A stretch of 64,000 nt of DNA, taken from contig JALIRH010000013.1 in NCBI GenBank assembly GCA_023055505.1, positions 372,001 through 436,000 of the forward strand, in the 5' to 3' direction. The notes below the pieces were generated by a model that was given only the letters and a program-made list of their open reading frames with translations, made no database searches and was not told the origin of the DNA. This stretch comes from Callipepla californica brunnescens. Lineage: Eukaryota > Chordata > Aves > Galliformes > Odontophoridae. Below are positions 25,858 to 38,905 of the stretch, in pieces (position 1 is the first letter of the stretch; every line of letters begins with the position of its first letter). A program made the position numbers and the translations under genes.

Positions 25858-27725
25858 CTCATTCTTTTGTATGATTTAAATCTATGCTTCAAAAGGTTAT
25901 TTTAATGCAGTGGAACCATAAGGGGCCAGCAACCACTGTTCCTTGGAACAGTCTAAAAATACTCCAAATTTATTTTTTACTTCAAAATTAAATTATTACA
26001 ATAAAATTTCTGAATAAATAATATTATTTTCCAATCAATCGGTTCTTTACAGAATAAGAATTAAGATAAGTTCTCTGCTCTCTGCTGCTGCTCAAGTTTA
26101 ATCCAAAGTGATCCATACAAACAGAGCTGCAACTGAAGATTATATATAGTTGGCTTCTGATGAGGAAAACAGAATAATATCTTCAGCAACAAAACTGCAT
26201 CATACATATAATTAGAAATTAAGATATGTAGAATGTTAGAATGAACTCACAATAAGGGTGTCATTCTTCACAGAGACACAGGTAACTGTGTTTCTAATGA
26301 GGCTACAGAAATCATCTGAGTAACTGGCAAACTATCAGATCCACTGTTGCTCCAAAATCCCACTTGTGTTCCCATGCTTTGTATAAATTCACAAGAAAAA
26401 GAAAACCTTGATTGTAGTAGTCAATTTTTTCCATCAGTTCTTCAAGACCACATATCTTTGCATTATACGCACATCATTCAGATATCATTTAAATCTTAAT
26501 TATAAGCAAAACTGAAATAATACGTGGCTTATTGTAACTCAGTACTATAACTTAGGACTAACTAAGCTAAAGCACTAATTCTATAACATCTTTGCTTAAA
26601 CATCAATGTCATAGACAGACAATCTCTTAGTACAACTCCCCATGTTCATTCTGAATTTGTTAACTACTTTCAGTTCATGAAAACAAAAGAGGAGAATTCT
26701 TTCCTGGTTGGGCAGGAGAATTGCTGTAGAGTTTGTTCAGATGAACTGAAGAAGAAAGACAATTCATATAGAGAAGATCTAATATTATTTTATCTCTAGT
26801 CTCAGAAGCCAATATGTACAAATGGGCACACTTCAGTGTGTACTTGACAAACTAAATATTAGTTATAAACTGCTCTTCTTTCCAATGAAACAATTTGAAC
26901 TTATAGAGGTATACATTGTACATATATTTACACACAGATACATATACAGTATAGGCTGGAGCTTTTTGAATATACTTAGGGATTTTCCTGCAGTAGTTGT
27001 TTCATGGAAATATTATCTTCAATAGCACCTCTTCATCATGATGTGTGGGAGATACCATTCCTTTTCCACTCAAAGCTTTCCTATTGAAACAATCTCTTTG
27101 CCTTTTTCTACCTTAGGTGCTACGCTTTTCCATCACTGCCACCCCTCTGGCTGGAGCAATAGCTACCAGCAGAGTTGAGATCCAGCTATCCCCTCTTGGA
27201 GCAACTTGCTTTCCTTGTTCACTTTCTGCACTGCCTCTGACTTGCAGCAGTACTTTTGGGCTGAGATTTACGTAGGTAATAAACATTGCTCACTTGAATT
27301 CCTACTACAGTATTCTGGAGAGTAAACCAATGGTTGTCTCTAGCTATCTTTAATAGACAATGTGGATCTCAGACTGCATTCACTCCCCACCAAAAGCATT
27401 TTGAATAGAAACTTTAAGCAAATAGCCAAAATTGAGGCAACCCCATAAATTCTTACTTTAGAAGGTTGGTTAGAAATCTCTGCTGTCTTGTTTCAACTGG
27501 AATTGAACTGTTTTCTTCAGTGTCTGGTATGATGCTGTGTTCTCTCTGACAGGAATTAGGACAGATGACTTAAACTGGCCAAAGGAGTATTCCATACAAA
27601 ATGACTTCATGTGAAGTGAATTTTGGATTGGGTGGAAGTTCATTTCCCTCTCATTTGCTTCTTCGAGGCTAGCTGGGCACCAGTTGGGTGAGCAATTGCT
27701 TGTGCACCCCTTGCTATATACATTC
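25858..27725. other. No gene seen
   Basis: AT-rich DNA without a supportable feature. Confidence 0.5.
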
Positions 27726-27759
27726 ATATATATATGTATGTATATATACACACACACAC

Positions 27760-27790
<31 letters not shown>

Positions 27791-27800
27791 TATATACACA
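27726..27800. repeat. TA/CA/TACA microsatellite
   Basis: Runs of TATA, TATG, CACA, CATA and TATA units in succession. Length-variable simple repeat. Confidence 0.9.
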
Positions 27801-28550
27801 GTCAAAACTATTATAATTTTTCTTTTCTTTCTTTGTAAATAGTTTTACCTCAACCCACAAGTTCTACTTTTTTTTTCCTAGTCTTTCCTGATCCCACTGG
27901 GCAGAGGGGTGGAATGAGCAAACGACTGTGTGGTGCTGAGCCACCATCTGGGTTAAACTACATCTGCCCACTCTGTTCTTTACGTAACTCCCAAAAGAAT
28001 TTTAAAAGAAGTCTTTACCAATAATAGAAGAAACTCAGCTTGCTGAAGTAGAAGATCCAACTTCCCTACCCTCCTTGTCTCCTCAAAACTGATAAGAATA
28101 TTAATTTTCAGGAGTTTTACAACTAGCTTTCTGGAGGAAAAATGAGGTAATGATAGCTAGCAGTCCACTTCCTGCAATGGCCAGCACTTACAGTTTACAC
28201 TGATTAGGAGTTAAAAATAGCTTAGCCAGTCAGTTACACAATATTACATTGCTGACTATCTTCATAAACCTACGAAGAAATCAGTTCATGCCCTGAAGCA
28301 TTAAGATTCATATCCTTTGTGAATTTGAATCTTGATAGAATATTGATAAATGGTATTTTTTTTTCTTTTTGATATCTGCATATCAGCTCAAGAAAGAGCC
28401 ACTACTACAGAATTTGGTCACATTGTACATTCTTAATAACACCCTCCATTTGCAGAGGAAAAAAAAAAACCATCTTATTCACAGTGTTTAGAATCCATTA
28501 AATGTAAAAAAATAAAAAAATAAAAAAATAACCAGTTTATGTTTTACAAC
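27801..28550. other. No gene seen; (TAAAAAAA)n at 28506-28530
   Basis: AT-rich sequence with a short 8-mer A-rich repeat just before the LTR at 28551. Confidence 0.5.
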
Positions 28551-29279
28551 TGTCTCACTCCAATTTATAGGAGGAAGAAGAGGCTCTTTTCAATATAAAT
28601 ACACCCAATGGTGAGATTAAGACACAATGGATCACATGTTAGCCCAACCACTTTATTACAAATCCTAGTCGCTTAGGGATATGGGGAAGGGAAGATGAGC
28701 GATAGAAAAGAGATAAAAAAGCAATGAGTCTTGGTAGAAAGCGAGAGAGAGAGAATCACCACTGTGGATCCAGCAAGGTTCGTAGCAGGTTCATTGATCT
28801 CAGGAACTTGTATGGTCACTGTGAGGAATGGGAGAAAGCCAGGAAGCTTCGCAGCAAGCAGGCCTCAGGAGGTTCCTCCAAAGTGGTTTTCCCCTTAGGG
28901 AATTCTCTGTCAAAGGTTTTTATTTCTTTGGGAGTTCTTCTCCAAAGTCCTTAGTTTAGTGAAGGCCTTTTATCCCCCATTTCTCAGTTGTTTTTATTCT
29001 CTCTGTTAGTGTGACATATCTGGCCGGACATATGAGCCAGCAGGGAGTGGTGTCTTCATTGCCATGCACAAGCATTGTCGTCTTTTGCAGTGATCAGCTT
29101 CTCCAGGCCAAACCCTGAAAAAGACTGGCTTGTCTCTGCTTCTGCTTATCTTTAAAACAACAAGCGGAAGCACTGTGGCATGATGACACCCACTTAGATA
29201 ATCTGCAGTTGTCAGTTAGAGTCTTATCACGAAGCAAGCTTTGAGACAAATAAAAAAAGAACAGTTTTTGTCTTTCACA
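28551..29279 (-). mobile_element. Solo LTR, family B (ERVL-like)
   Basis: TGTCTCACTCCAATTTATAG at the left and ...TGTCTTTCACA at the right, about 729 bp. Flanks ACAAC (28546-28550) and TCAAC (29280-29284) match at four of five bases, consistent with an aged 5-bp TSD. The minus strand is taken as sense: ACCACTTTATTACAAATCC on the plus strand reads as a GTAATAAA poly(A) signal in reverse. Copies occur at 36024-37024, 58551-58800 and 59467-59628 (same strand) and at 52690-52931 (opposite strand, next to ERVL-type pol). Confidence 0.75.
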
Positions 29280-29284
29280 TCAAC

Positions 29285-32200
29285 ATAATCCATAATCAGC
29301 AGTTATTTTCCCTGGTATCTTGAATTAGAGAAAACTAATTTTTAGTCTTTCATGAGTTCAATGGATAAACAAGGAAAAGCTGAAATATTTCAAAATCCTA
29401 ACCCACACATCTACTATATATTCTTCATTAACTGCTGGACTGTGAAGGAGCAAAATAAAGTCTTTTCCAGTGTAATACAACAGGAGCTCATGAAAGTTTA
29501 TGTGTTCTGCAGTATTCAGACATAAGAAAACTATCACCACACAAGATGCAGTATGAACTGTTGTTTTCCAAAGCGAGTAGAAATTTTGCTGACTTCAGTC
29601 ACAGCCATATTATTTTTTTCATTAGTCAAGTCTTGTTTGTTCATTTTAACTAAGAGACTATAATGTTTTATACTCAACATAAACCCAGAAAAATAATTGT
29701 TCTATAAGATAATTGTTTCTACAATAAAAATGACATAAGCAGTCTCTTTGAAATGACAGTCTTTGCTTCAAAAACTATGGTCTAGGATATAGACTGGAAG
29801 CAAGTGCTGTCTGAGATGGGGATGGCGGGAGAAATGGGAGACAACAGGACAAATTGTATTTGTCAGAAAAATGGGAGCCTCAACTTGTATTAGACTAATT
29901 AATAACAGCACATAAGGAAGGCACAAAAGGCAGAGAAGTATGGACTGACTGGGAATACTGTTGTAGTATGGGAGAGCTATCAGTCCCAGATTACTCAGGG
30001 AGTTTGAAGTGGTGGTATACTTGAAGAATTTGCTTAATCTTGTCAATTTAAGATATATTTTCATTGATGTCTCAATTCACATGTCTACAAACAGTAAAGT
30101 CCAGCTTTTTACTTTCACAAATAGAATGCTTGTGGGCATTTATTTCCCTTTTGCACCTATTCTATTTCACAGGTAGGTGCACACAGCAAAATCTGAGCTG
30201 GGCTGTAGATCTGTCTTTCCCTGACATCCCCAAATCAATTTGAATTTGTAAGTACTCTACATAACTGGAAAAGCACCAGTCATAGGCTGTCTGTCCATTC
30301 ACAGAAATGTTCAAAAACACTAACTGGAACGAGTGGAATGCCAGTTCTGTACTCCTGTATGAATTTTTAATCATAAAGCATTAGATACAAAAGTGTTACA
30401 ATAGCAGCTAATAGTGTAGTGCAAGCAGTAAGCAGATAAATAGATGCTCCATTGAGAGTACTTGCTCAGCTTGACCTGAGCCTCCTACAGAAAAATTCTG
30501 ATCTCTTGCTTTGAGCACAACAGTGCTCAGCTACACATTACCCATCAGCATCCCCCATAAGCAGAGAGAAAGTATGAAGATCTACAAGTAATGTCAGTGG
30601 ATTCTCGCAGTCCTTCAGTTATATGTCTCTCATTCCTTGGCTGTATTCTGCCTAAGTAGTAGTATGACAGCAAATATTCATTGAAAAAATTCTGTTGATT
30701 GAGCAGTCCTTTACACCAGCTCTTTTAGGATCAGACCTGTTTCCTGTCAGACATCAAGAAAAGAGGAGTCTATTATGAAGCAAAGCCCATAACCAAGCTG
30801 CTATGAAAGAAACTTGTATCTTCTGTTAACACATTCAGAAACTCAGGGTCAATTCACGTTGCTGTCTTGGCTTACATGCTTAGTAGTGCAGCTTTCCTGC
30901 TCTTGCCAGAAAAAAGTTGGTAAGCAAATCCCAAACTGTGGCTCGGTTGTAGCTGAATATATTCAACCATTCCATTCAGTGCAAAGGCAAAAGATGGGCA
31001 CAAAAAATAACAGTACCAGAAAGAGCTGAGCAACCAAATACAGAAAACTCTGCAGAATGCAACTTGAAGCACTTTGATATATGTGACAGGAACTTCATTA
31101 TAGATTTTGAAATCGGTATTTATCAGCTTTGTGTAACTACAAGCAGTTATGCCAGTTGGGAATCTGCTCCACTGCAGTTGTAATTGCCAAGTCAGAATCT
31201 GTTATACATTAAGGTTGTTTTGAAGTACTTTTAACATACCATTCTCTTTACGATGCATGATTTTCATTACTCTGAGACTATGATTTCAACATATGTTAAT
31301 GGGAATAGGCTGCTACTTATTATGTTCAAAGCAGTGTCTCATGCAGCACATCACTGTGACAGGCAGTTACGTCCCACCAGGTAATTAAATATTAATACAA
31401 GTATTTGTTTAAGAACTACTCCCAGTATAAGTTATAATTATTTTACTACATAAATATAAGTAACACAAGCAATTACAGTTGCTACTCTAAAAAAAATGAC
31501 AATAAAACATCAATAAAATGATATTGCTTTAATAAAGCTGAACAGCTACCAATTTCTTGCTCAGGGTGTAAAGCCAGTAGATGATTCCAGGCCTCATGTG
31601 GGAATGGAAGCAAGGACAAAAAAGGAACTCCGAGAAGAATACCAGGGAAACTGATACCCAAAGGAGAATTAAGAAACTCCAACAGTCTGTATTATTCTAA
31701 AATGCACCTCACTTGCACACAAAACACTCAAGTGCATGAACAAAATAGAGTCATCAAGGGAGTTAGCAGTGGTATCGGGCAGCCTGCCAGGTCACAGAAT
31801 GAGGATGCAGAGGGGCAAAGCCAAACTCTTCTCTGGAGAGCTGATGATGAGGAGCCCTGAGTGCGGGTGCTGCTAGAAGTTGGCTTGAGGCTCAAAATCC
31901 ATTTAAACGCCAAATCTATCAGTTGAGTTTGAAACATTTTGCACTTAAACAGTCAAGAAGTACAAGCTGGAAACAAGTTAAGAACCAGATCCCTCCTTGT
32001 TCAGTGCCCACTCTAAGCTAAGAAGATCATAAAACAGACTTAGCACACATAGCATGTTGACAAGGGAATACACCTAGAAGGGAGGAGAGATCAACTTCTG
32101 GACTAAAAGCAAAAGAATTTATGAACACTTCCAGAGGTCAGATTTCCCATATTTTAACCCACGTTCTATGGTAGAATAAAGAAGAAATTATCATTGATTC

Positions 32201-35200
32201 AAATGGGCCTAAGTGGAAGAAAAATGGGTACAGGTAGCTGATCAAAGGTCCTTTACATTTTTTTTTTTTGTTAATGAGAAGTAGATTTATGAAAGAAATT
32301 AACACTAACAATGAAATTTTCCTTTCTTTGAAATCTCTAAAAATAAATAAATGAATAATTCATGTTGTTCAATCAAAATTACTTATGGATTTTTTTGTTC
32401 AAACTCATTTGCAAAACAGCTAAAGAATACATTATCAAGACCCCCATGACATGCAGAAAACATCCATTGCTTAGTCATAATTTTCTTCTTGTAGCAGCAC
32501 AAACAAACATACATACATTTCTGAAGTTTCCAACAAAATAACTGTCCTTTTAAACTTCTTTGGTTAGAAGGTAATTTGTTGAATCACAGCCTTTAATATG
32601 AGCAGATGTTCTCCTTTCTAGAAGGAAGTAATATGGATACAGAGGAATAAGGTTTTCGTACATAGGTCTGGCTTCTCTTCAGTGTTTCCATGCCAGAGTA
32701 CTCTTGCAAAGGCTGTGCTGTAGTGATTGAGAAAGGAAAAATGACAGGCATCTTGTCTTTGTTGATGCTACAGAATAGGATTTTGTAATAGGAACAGCTG
32801 AACTTTTTTCTTCTTGTTTGCCAAAAACAATGACTATAGGCTGAGTTCCTATGAAACAGCCATCTTATTCACGAGAAGGAGCTACATGGCACCTATGAAG
32901 CAGTAGAAGCTATTCTTTCTGAACATCTGAATGTCTATCTGAACATCTTTACCTTTTTTTACATGTAAAAGCAAAACAAAATGAAATGAAATGAAGTCAA
33001 ATGCTTCCCTGCAGTTACTGTAGTTACATACAGCCTTATTTCTCAGCAGTACATATTCTTTACAAGTACTGTCCAACTGATTGCACTTCTGGAGAAGACA
33101 GGTTCTCTGCTATGCTACAGTAATGATGCAAAACAACTGTTTACACCTACAGAGCAGATGACTGCATGCCTGAAACTGTATGCAGAATGATTTAACCACT
33201 TTGGAAAAAGTGAAGAAATGTTATGAGAATGTTTAGGCATGCTTACATGAGGCATCTCAAGTAGTTACCTGGAATGATAATCAGAGCATGTCCTGGATTT
33301 CAAGAGATTGGTCTTACCCTATTTATGAAGGTTATTATTACCACTAAATGAATTGCCATTAGTAAGGCTATCATTAACAAAGTGTGATGGTGGAGACAAA
33401 CCCTCCCAGTTTAAACTGCTCATTTTTATTTACCATAAGATGAACAAACTAACTAGTGCTGCTTTTCACTTAGAAAAAGTTTGATGCATTTTAGCTAATG
33501 TACACTCTTAACATGGCTCATCTTCCTTGAATTGCTCCCATGTGGACGCATGAATCAACACTTCACTGTTCCACTCTCTCCCTCGGGAGTAGAGAGGAAA
33601 TAAATGATACTGAAACATCATCCAAGGAAGGCCAATCCTGATGGGACTTCAGTAGCACTTGATAGTGCTCATCTGTCTTGGATTAGGAACTTTTACCTTA
33701 CCAAAAGGCAGGTTATAAAATTACCTGGGAAATCTGACTCATCTTTCAGTATCTTTGGCCAGTACTTGTCTTTGAAAAACTCACAATCCCCCCCCCTTCC
33801 CCCCCCCAGCAAACTAATGGGGGCGATGCACTACTCCGAGCTCAAATTCATCCAGTGATGAAAGCTCCTTTAATATTTCTTTAGTTTCTCTTTATACTGC
33901 TGCTGAAATGTCACATAATCATGCTGTCATTGTTGAAAATCAAGCTTATTTTAGGAAATACAGAATACAGGCAGATACTAGCTTCCCACTGCTGCACATT
34001 CTACTTGTTTTCTGCTCTCCTTTATAAAAGCATTATCCTATAAAGGATAAAATCTGTAGTGATGCCGTAATTACTAGCTTGATACAGTGATGTGGTGTGT
34101 ATACCCTCTACTTACACTGTGACATAGAAGATAATTATATACTTTGCTCTGATGAGTTTCTACTAGACAGTCTAATCCCAGGAGTCAAGAAAATGCAGCT
34201 TTCATTTTTATTTATTTATTTATTTTTCATGTAGGTGCATAGATATTATGGCATCTTTCTTATTTAGTTTCCACATTAACTAAAAGTAAGGCTTATATTT
34301 TTTTCCTTCTCTACAATGAAACCAGGCGTTTTAAATCAAGTTTGTAGCATTTCAAAAACATCTTTCTGCAAATATTTTTTGAGCGCATCCATTTTTATAG
34401 TCACCTTGGACAAATAATGCCAAGACAAATGTTTTTACTACTTTGAATAAATTAAAAATGAATTATTTAGGAGAGCTCAGAAAAAAAAATTGATTAATTT
34501 TGACTTAGCTGATTTGTGAGCAGATAAATCAAGTGACAACAGCTTGAAGCCATAAGCGACCATCTGATCTAAATGGTACTAGAGGAATATGCAAGAAAAA
34601 TGTTGGCAAAAGTGGCAAAATAAAAGGCAGACAGTGGCACTTTAAGGCAAAAACTTCCTTAACATGAAAACCTCTATTTGTGACTCAATGCTGTGAGCGT
34701 TTAAAACCAACACTGGGAAGAAGCAATTACATCTGTGCAGGACAGAAGTTAATCGCTTAGGCCTATTTCCCCAAAAAAGCACATTTGTATTGAAAATAAA
34801 ATTCACCCTTCTCTGATGCATGAAGGGAATAATGAAAACATTTGAAATACGAACTTGTGGGCAGCACTTCAATGCCTTTACAAAAAAATAACTTCACCCC
34901 AATGACCTGGTGTATCTGGTAGCCATTTGTCTGAAGTGGGATTCATCAACCTAGGCAAAGTCTTATGAAACTTATAAAGAATTCCTTATTCAGCAGAGAT
35001 GAATACAAGACTGAAAGAAGTGATTTCTTCTTTTCCTTGAGACAATTTTTATAGGAATACTTAGAGATTTAATTCTGTTCAGTGATGAAAAAATAAGAAA
35101 TTTTGTGTATTTATTTTTTTAATTTTAAAAATAAATAAACAAAAGCTTCCATTAAAAACTACAAAGGATATTGAAGTGGAAACTTTTTTTTTAGAGTTCC

Positions 35201-35340
35201 TCAGAATAAAGTTAAAATACAAGCTGTTCCCCAAGATTAAATAACTTTTCAAGTATGCATGCCAGTTGCCTACAGAAGTACAGAAATTAGAATGTGGACA
35301 GCAGCAATAAAAACAGCATTGTTGTTTAAATCAGCCTTTT
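29285..35340. other. No gene seen
   Basis: Six kilobases of AT-rich unique-looking DNA. Notable simple runs: T run near 32260, C-rich run 33788-33808 (two blocks of C with TT between), (TTTA)n near 34209-34225. Open frames are at most ~98 codons and lack recognisable domains. Confidence 0.5.
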
Positions 35341-35345
35341 ACAGG

Positions 35346-35919
35346 TGTCATAAATGCTCACAGTGCAATCGGACTTTTTGAAATATTTTATTACAATCAA
35401 AAGGTGAAAAGCAATAAGCAAGCAGCGCTGGGTGTGCCGGGAAGTCTCCGCTCCACCAACGACACACACCGAGAAGATGGTTCCCTCTTCTTTTATACAG
35501 TGTCTTATTTAAAATTTCTTGAAGTCCCCTCCTCCTCTTGGTCAATCATTTTATTCTTCTATGCTTGTGTGGCCAGTCGCTAGGGGGGTTGCACATTCCT
35601 TCAGGTGGCCTTTGGGATGAAGGCTGTTTGTCTTCCTTAATGCCCTCTGATTCATCCATCTGTGTATTCCAGGCCAGTCTTGCAAGGTCTGTGTTTGAAA
35701 TGCTTATCTCTGCCACCCTTTGGTTTGAGGAATGCACCTTCTGTTGCAGCGTTAGTGTTTGAGATGCAGATAGAGTTCTGTTCCTAGTTTATCCTTTCAT
35801 GCCTTATAAGGAAATTCTATTCCTCTAGTCAATTTTATCTACTGATTGGAATTAAAGGTATTGTATCAGTATCTTTGACTCTGTGTCCTTTGACACGAAT
35901 CACATTCACATGTTTTACA
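35346..35919 (-). mobile_element. Solo LTR of the tandem-ERV family, perfect 5-bp TSD
   Basis: A 574-bp LTR with the same ends (TGTCATAAATG...TGTTTTACA on the plus strand) and the same length as the three LTRs of the array at 38.9-52.2 kb. Flanks ACAGG (35341-35345) and ACAGG (35920-35924) are a perfect 5-bp TSD different from that of the array, so this is an independent insertion that lost its interior. I count about seven substitutions against the array LTRs (~1.2%). It keeps a TATA box (TATAAAA, 35491-35497 in reverse) and a canonical AATAAA poly(A) signal (35387-35392 in reverse), where the array LTRs have ATTAAA. Confidence 0.93.
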
Positions 35920-35924
35920 ACAGG

Positions 35925-36023
35925 CAACTCACTATCAGAGATGAGACAACATGAAAAATGTTTTCATATTTATTTTTTATGTTTTCTTCACTGGATGTTA
36001 ACACTCAAACCTTAGGTCACTGC
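35925..36023. other. Short spacer between two LTRs
   Basis: About 100 bp of unique AT-rich DNA between the solo LTR and the family B LTR. Confidence 0.5.
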
Positions 36024-37024
36024 TGTCACGTTCCAAAATATAGGAGGAAGACGAGGTTCTTTGATTATGTGCATACCCAGCATGAGATTAAGACACAATG
36101 AGTCAAATGTTAGCCCAACCAGTTTATTACAATTACTTGTTACTTAGGGATATGGGGAAGGGAAGGTGAGCGATAGAGATAAAAAACAAGGAGACTTGGC
36201 AGAAAGCAAGAGAGAGAGAGATCACCATCGTGGATCCAGCGAGATCTGTAGTCCATTGATCTCAGGAACTCATCTGGTCACCGTGGGGGATGGGAGAAAG
36301 CCGGGAAGTTTCGCAGCAAGCAGGCACCGTGCAGGGGGGGTGTTCTTCCAAAGAGGTTTTTTCCTCAGGAAAGTCTCTTCTTCAAAGTCTTTGGTTTAGT
36401 GGTGCTGAGAAAACCAACTGAGCAACTCAACACACCAATGAGTAATGTCAAGCAGCTATTCCCCCCGTTACAGTGCTGGGTACACGGGAAATCGCTCCAC
36501 CAAACATGCACACCAAAGAGAGAAATGAATACATATTTAAAGTATAGCACATGCATATTCATCACGTTACAAACTCTGGTTACCGAGGGGATTAAACCTA
36601 AGGGTCATTTTTTCTGAAAATTTTCAAACCTTGAAGGGGGAGAGCTCCTCACCATTCCTGTGGGTGTTCTGTTTTAGCTGCCTCCATGTTCTGGCATTAG
36701 TTTGATTTATGCCCACCCCCATTTCTAAGTTTTGTTCTCTGTGTAACACATCTAGCTCAACAGATAAATCAGCAGGGAGTAGCACCTTTGGTGCCACGTA
36801 CAAGTATTATCGTCCTTTGCGGTGATCAGCTTCTCCAAGCTGTACCCCAAAAAAGACTGCTTGCCCCTATTTCTGCTTACCTTTACAACCATAAACAGAG
36901 ACACTGAGGCACTGTGACAACCATCTAGATAATTTGCAGTTGTCAATTAGAGTCTTATAGCCAGAAAGGCCACGTGAAGCAAGCTTTGAGACAATAAAAG
37001 TAAAATCAGTTTCTGTTCTTCACA
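36024..37024 (-). mobile_element. LTR, family B, enlarged and apparently chimeric
   Basis: Starts TGTCACGTTCCAAAATATAG and ends ...TTCTGTTCTTCACA. Flanks ACTGC (36019-36023) and AATGC (37025-37029) match at four of five bases. Both outer parts align with the 729-bp LTR at 28551, but about 36400-36680 is an extra block of roughly 250 bp. In that block GCTGGGTACACGGGAAATCG and CTCCACCAAACATGCACACC resemble the R/U5 part of the tandem-ERV LTR (GCTGGGTGTGCCGGGGAGTC, CTCCACCAACGACACACACC). A recombinant LTR or a nested partial LTR would explain this. Confidence 0.7.
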
Positions 37025-37029
37025 AATGC

Positions 37030-38419
37030 TGAATGCAGAACTTCAATATTTAAGGTTGCAAAATGGTGACCTTCTCATAATCAATAGTATGGTAAAAATA
37101 ATCCAGACTTGTAGGGCCTCTCTTGAAAGTTTTCATCTCTCCTTTCACAGTAGGGGAAAAAATATAAATATGATCCTTTTAAATGGATGGTACTAAATGA
37201 GAGAAATGAAGCTTGACATTTAAATATGTTTGTCAGACACAAACAACACATTTAAAAAATCCTGAACTTTAAGCTCTGAGAATTAGCTGTGCTTTAAAAG
37301 CATTCAGAGAAACAACGAGCCAGTATATAATCTGTCTGTTGAGTCACTGAATGTTGATTCAGTCTGAATGCAGTCATGGCACTGTACTGAGGTACCAGTT
37401 GGGAATGAGTGGGAGGTCATTAACATACAGAAGAAATAAGCATCCTGGTGCATCGCATCATCTGTTTCACAGTGTCATAATTTTCCTACAGGAACTGTAG
37501 TTAATGAATAACTTTTAGAGGAGCTTAGCAACAATCAGCAGTCACCCCCTGCCTACAAAGAGAACAGCAAATTGGTTTTAAATCGCTTAGCATAGGCAGT
37601 GAAATCCGTTACATGCTGTCAGGATGTTCAAGTCATTTTGCTAATTAGATGAGACAGGTTGAGTGACGAAGAGAGCAGCACATTTCTCAGTGATTAGAAG
37701 TAATGAGTCCATTGATCACTTCAGGGAAGCTGGATCCTCAGCTATTCTCTGATTAGGTACTCCTTAGTTTGCCAAGTCACTCGTCTCTTCATTTAGTCAT
37801 TCAGTTATATTTTAGGTCTGTAGTTTTATTTTTATTTATTGTTGTTGTTGGTTTTTCTAATCTATGTTTGACTGAAACAGAAGAGCTTGTTGTGACAGCT
37901 GGGGCAGACATCACATGTGCTAATCCACACCTGAGAACTAGAAATACCTACCTGTGTTTTATAGGTCAGTCAACTTAGAGTACAGAATGTCAGCAGTGAA
38001 CTTGTCTGTTTGATCAGCAATGTAAGCTATGCTCTCTGCAATCAAACAGCTAGCTTTGATTTGACAGAATCCAACCAAACTTTATCCTGGAAAAAAGTAA
38101 TGTCTTTGAGTAGAGTGACTCTTTCATGCTGTGATTTATTAAGTAATTAAAAGTATGATCTGCCTTTTTAAATATGTCATGAGATATGGTAACTTCCCAT
38201 TATACCAGAATAAATTAAGAAAATATCTCCAGAGCTTTTGAAATGGATTAGAGCTGCAGGACAATACGTTACACATCTCAGAAATAGAAGTTTTCTGTCC
38301 TCAAATATCACTGCAAAGAAAGATGAGTCAGATGAGCCTGCAAAAGCTCTAATAGCTCTTATCATAAATACTGTCACTGTTTCCATACTCCATCAACAAC
38401 TCACTTTGCTAGATCAATA
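37030..38419. other. No gene seen
   Basis: AT-rich DNA. Two short open frames near 38.2-38.4 kb on opposite strands carry no known domain. Confidence 0.5.
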
Positions 38420-38905
38420 GGTTCCAGCTTGAATGAATGGAGAAAACAAGATTCCCCCTTGGTTGAGGAATATCTGGTCAGAGATCGTCTAGGAAAAATC
38501 AATGCACACAAAAACATGGTCCCCAGCAGGATTCACTCAGGAGCGTGAAGGGATCTGGGAGAACCATCTGACATACCTAGTAACCTTCTGTGATGTAGTG
38601 ACCAGATAGGTAGAAGAGAAGAGAGCAGTGGATGTTGTCTACCTTGACTACAGTAAAGCTTTTGACACTGTCTCCTGTAACTTCCACGTGGGTAAGCTTA
38701 GGAAATGTAGCATAAATCAGTGGACAGTGAGGTGGATTGAGAACTGACTGATCAGCAGAGATTAGAGTCCTAGTTTGAGACCTCTTGCTAGCAGTGTTTC
38801 TAGGGATCAGTACCAAGTCAGGTCTTGTTCAACATCTGCATCAGTGAGAGAAAAGGCATCCTCAGCAAGTTGATGATACAATGCTGGGTGGAGGGGCTGT
38901 GTGAA
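38420..38905 (+). mobile_element. CR1 LINE fragment, host of the ERV insertion
   Basis: The plus strand shows degraded CR1 RT sequence: GTGGATGTTGTCTACCTTGA then CTACAGTAAAGCTTTTGACA (the DYSKAFDT palm motif), GTGAGGTGGATTGAGAACTG, and GATGATACA near 38872, an eroded catalytic motif. CR1 similarity stops at the ERV boundary. The sequence right of the ERV (from 52154) is not clearly CR1, so the LINE may have ended close to this point before the ERV inserted. Confidence 0.8.
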
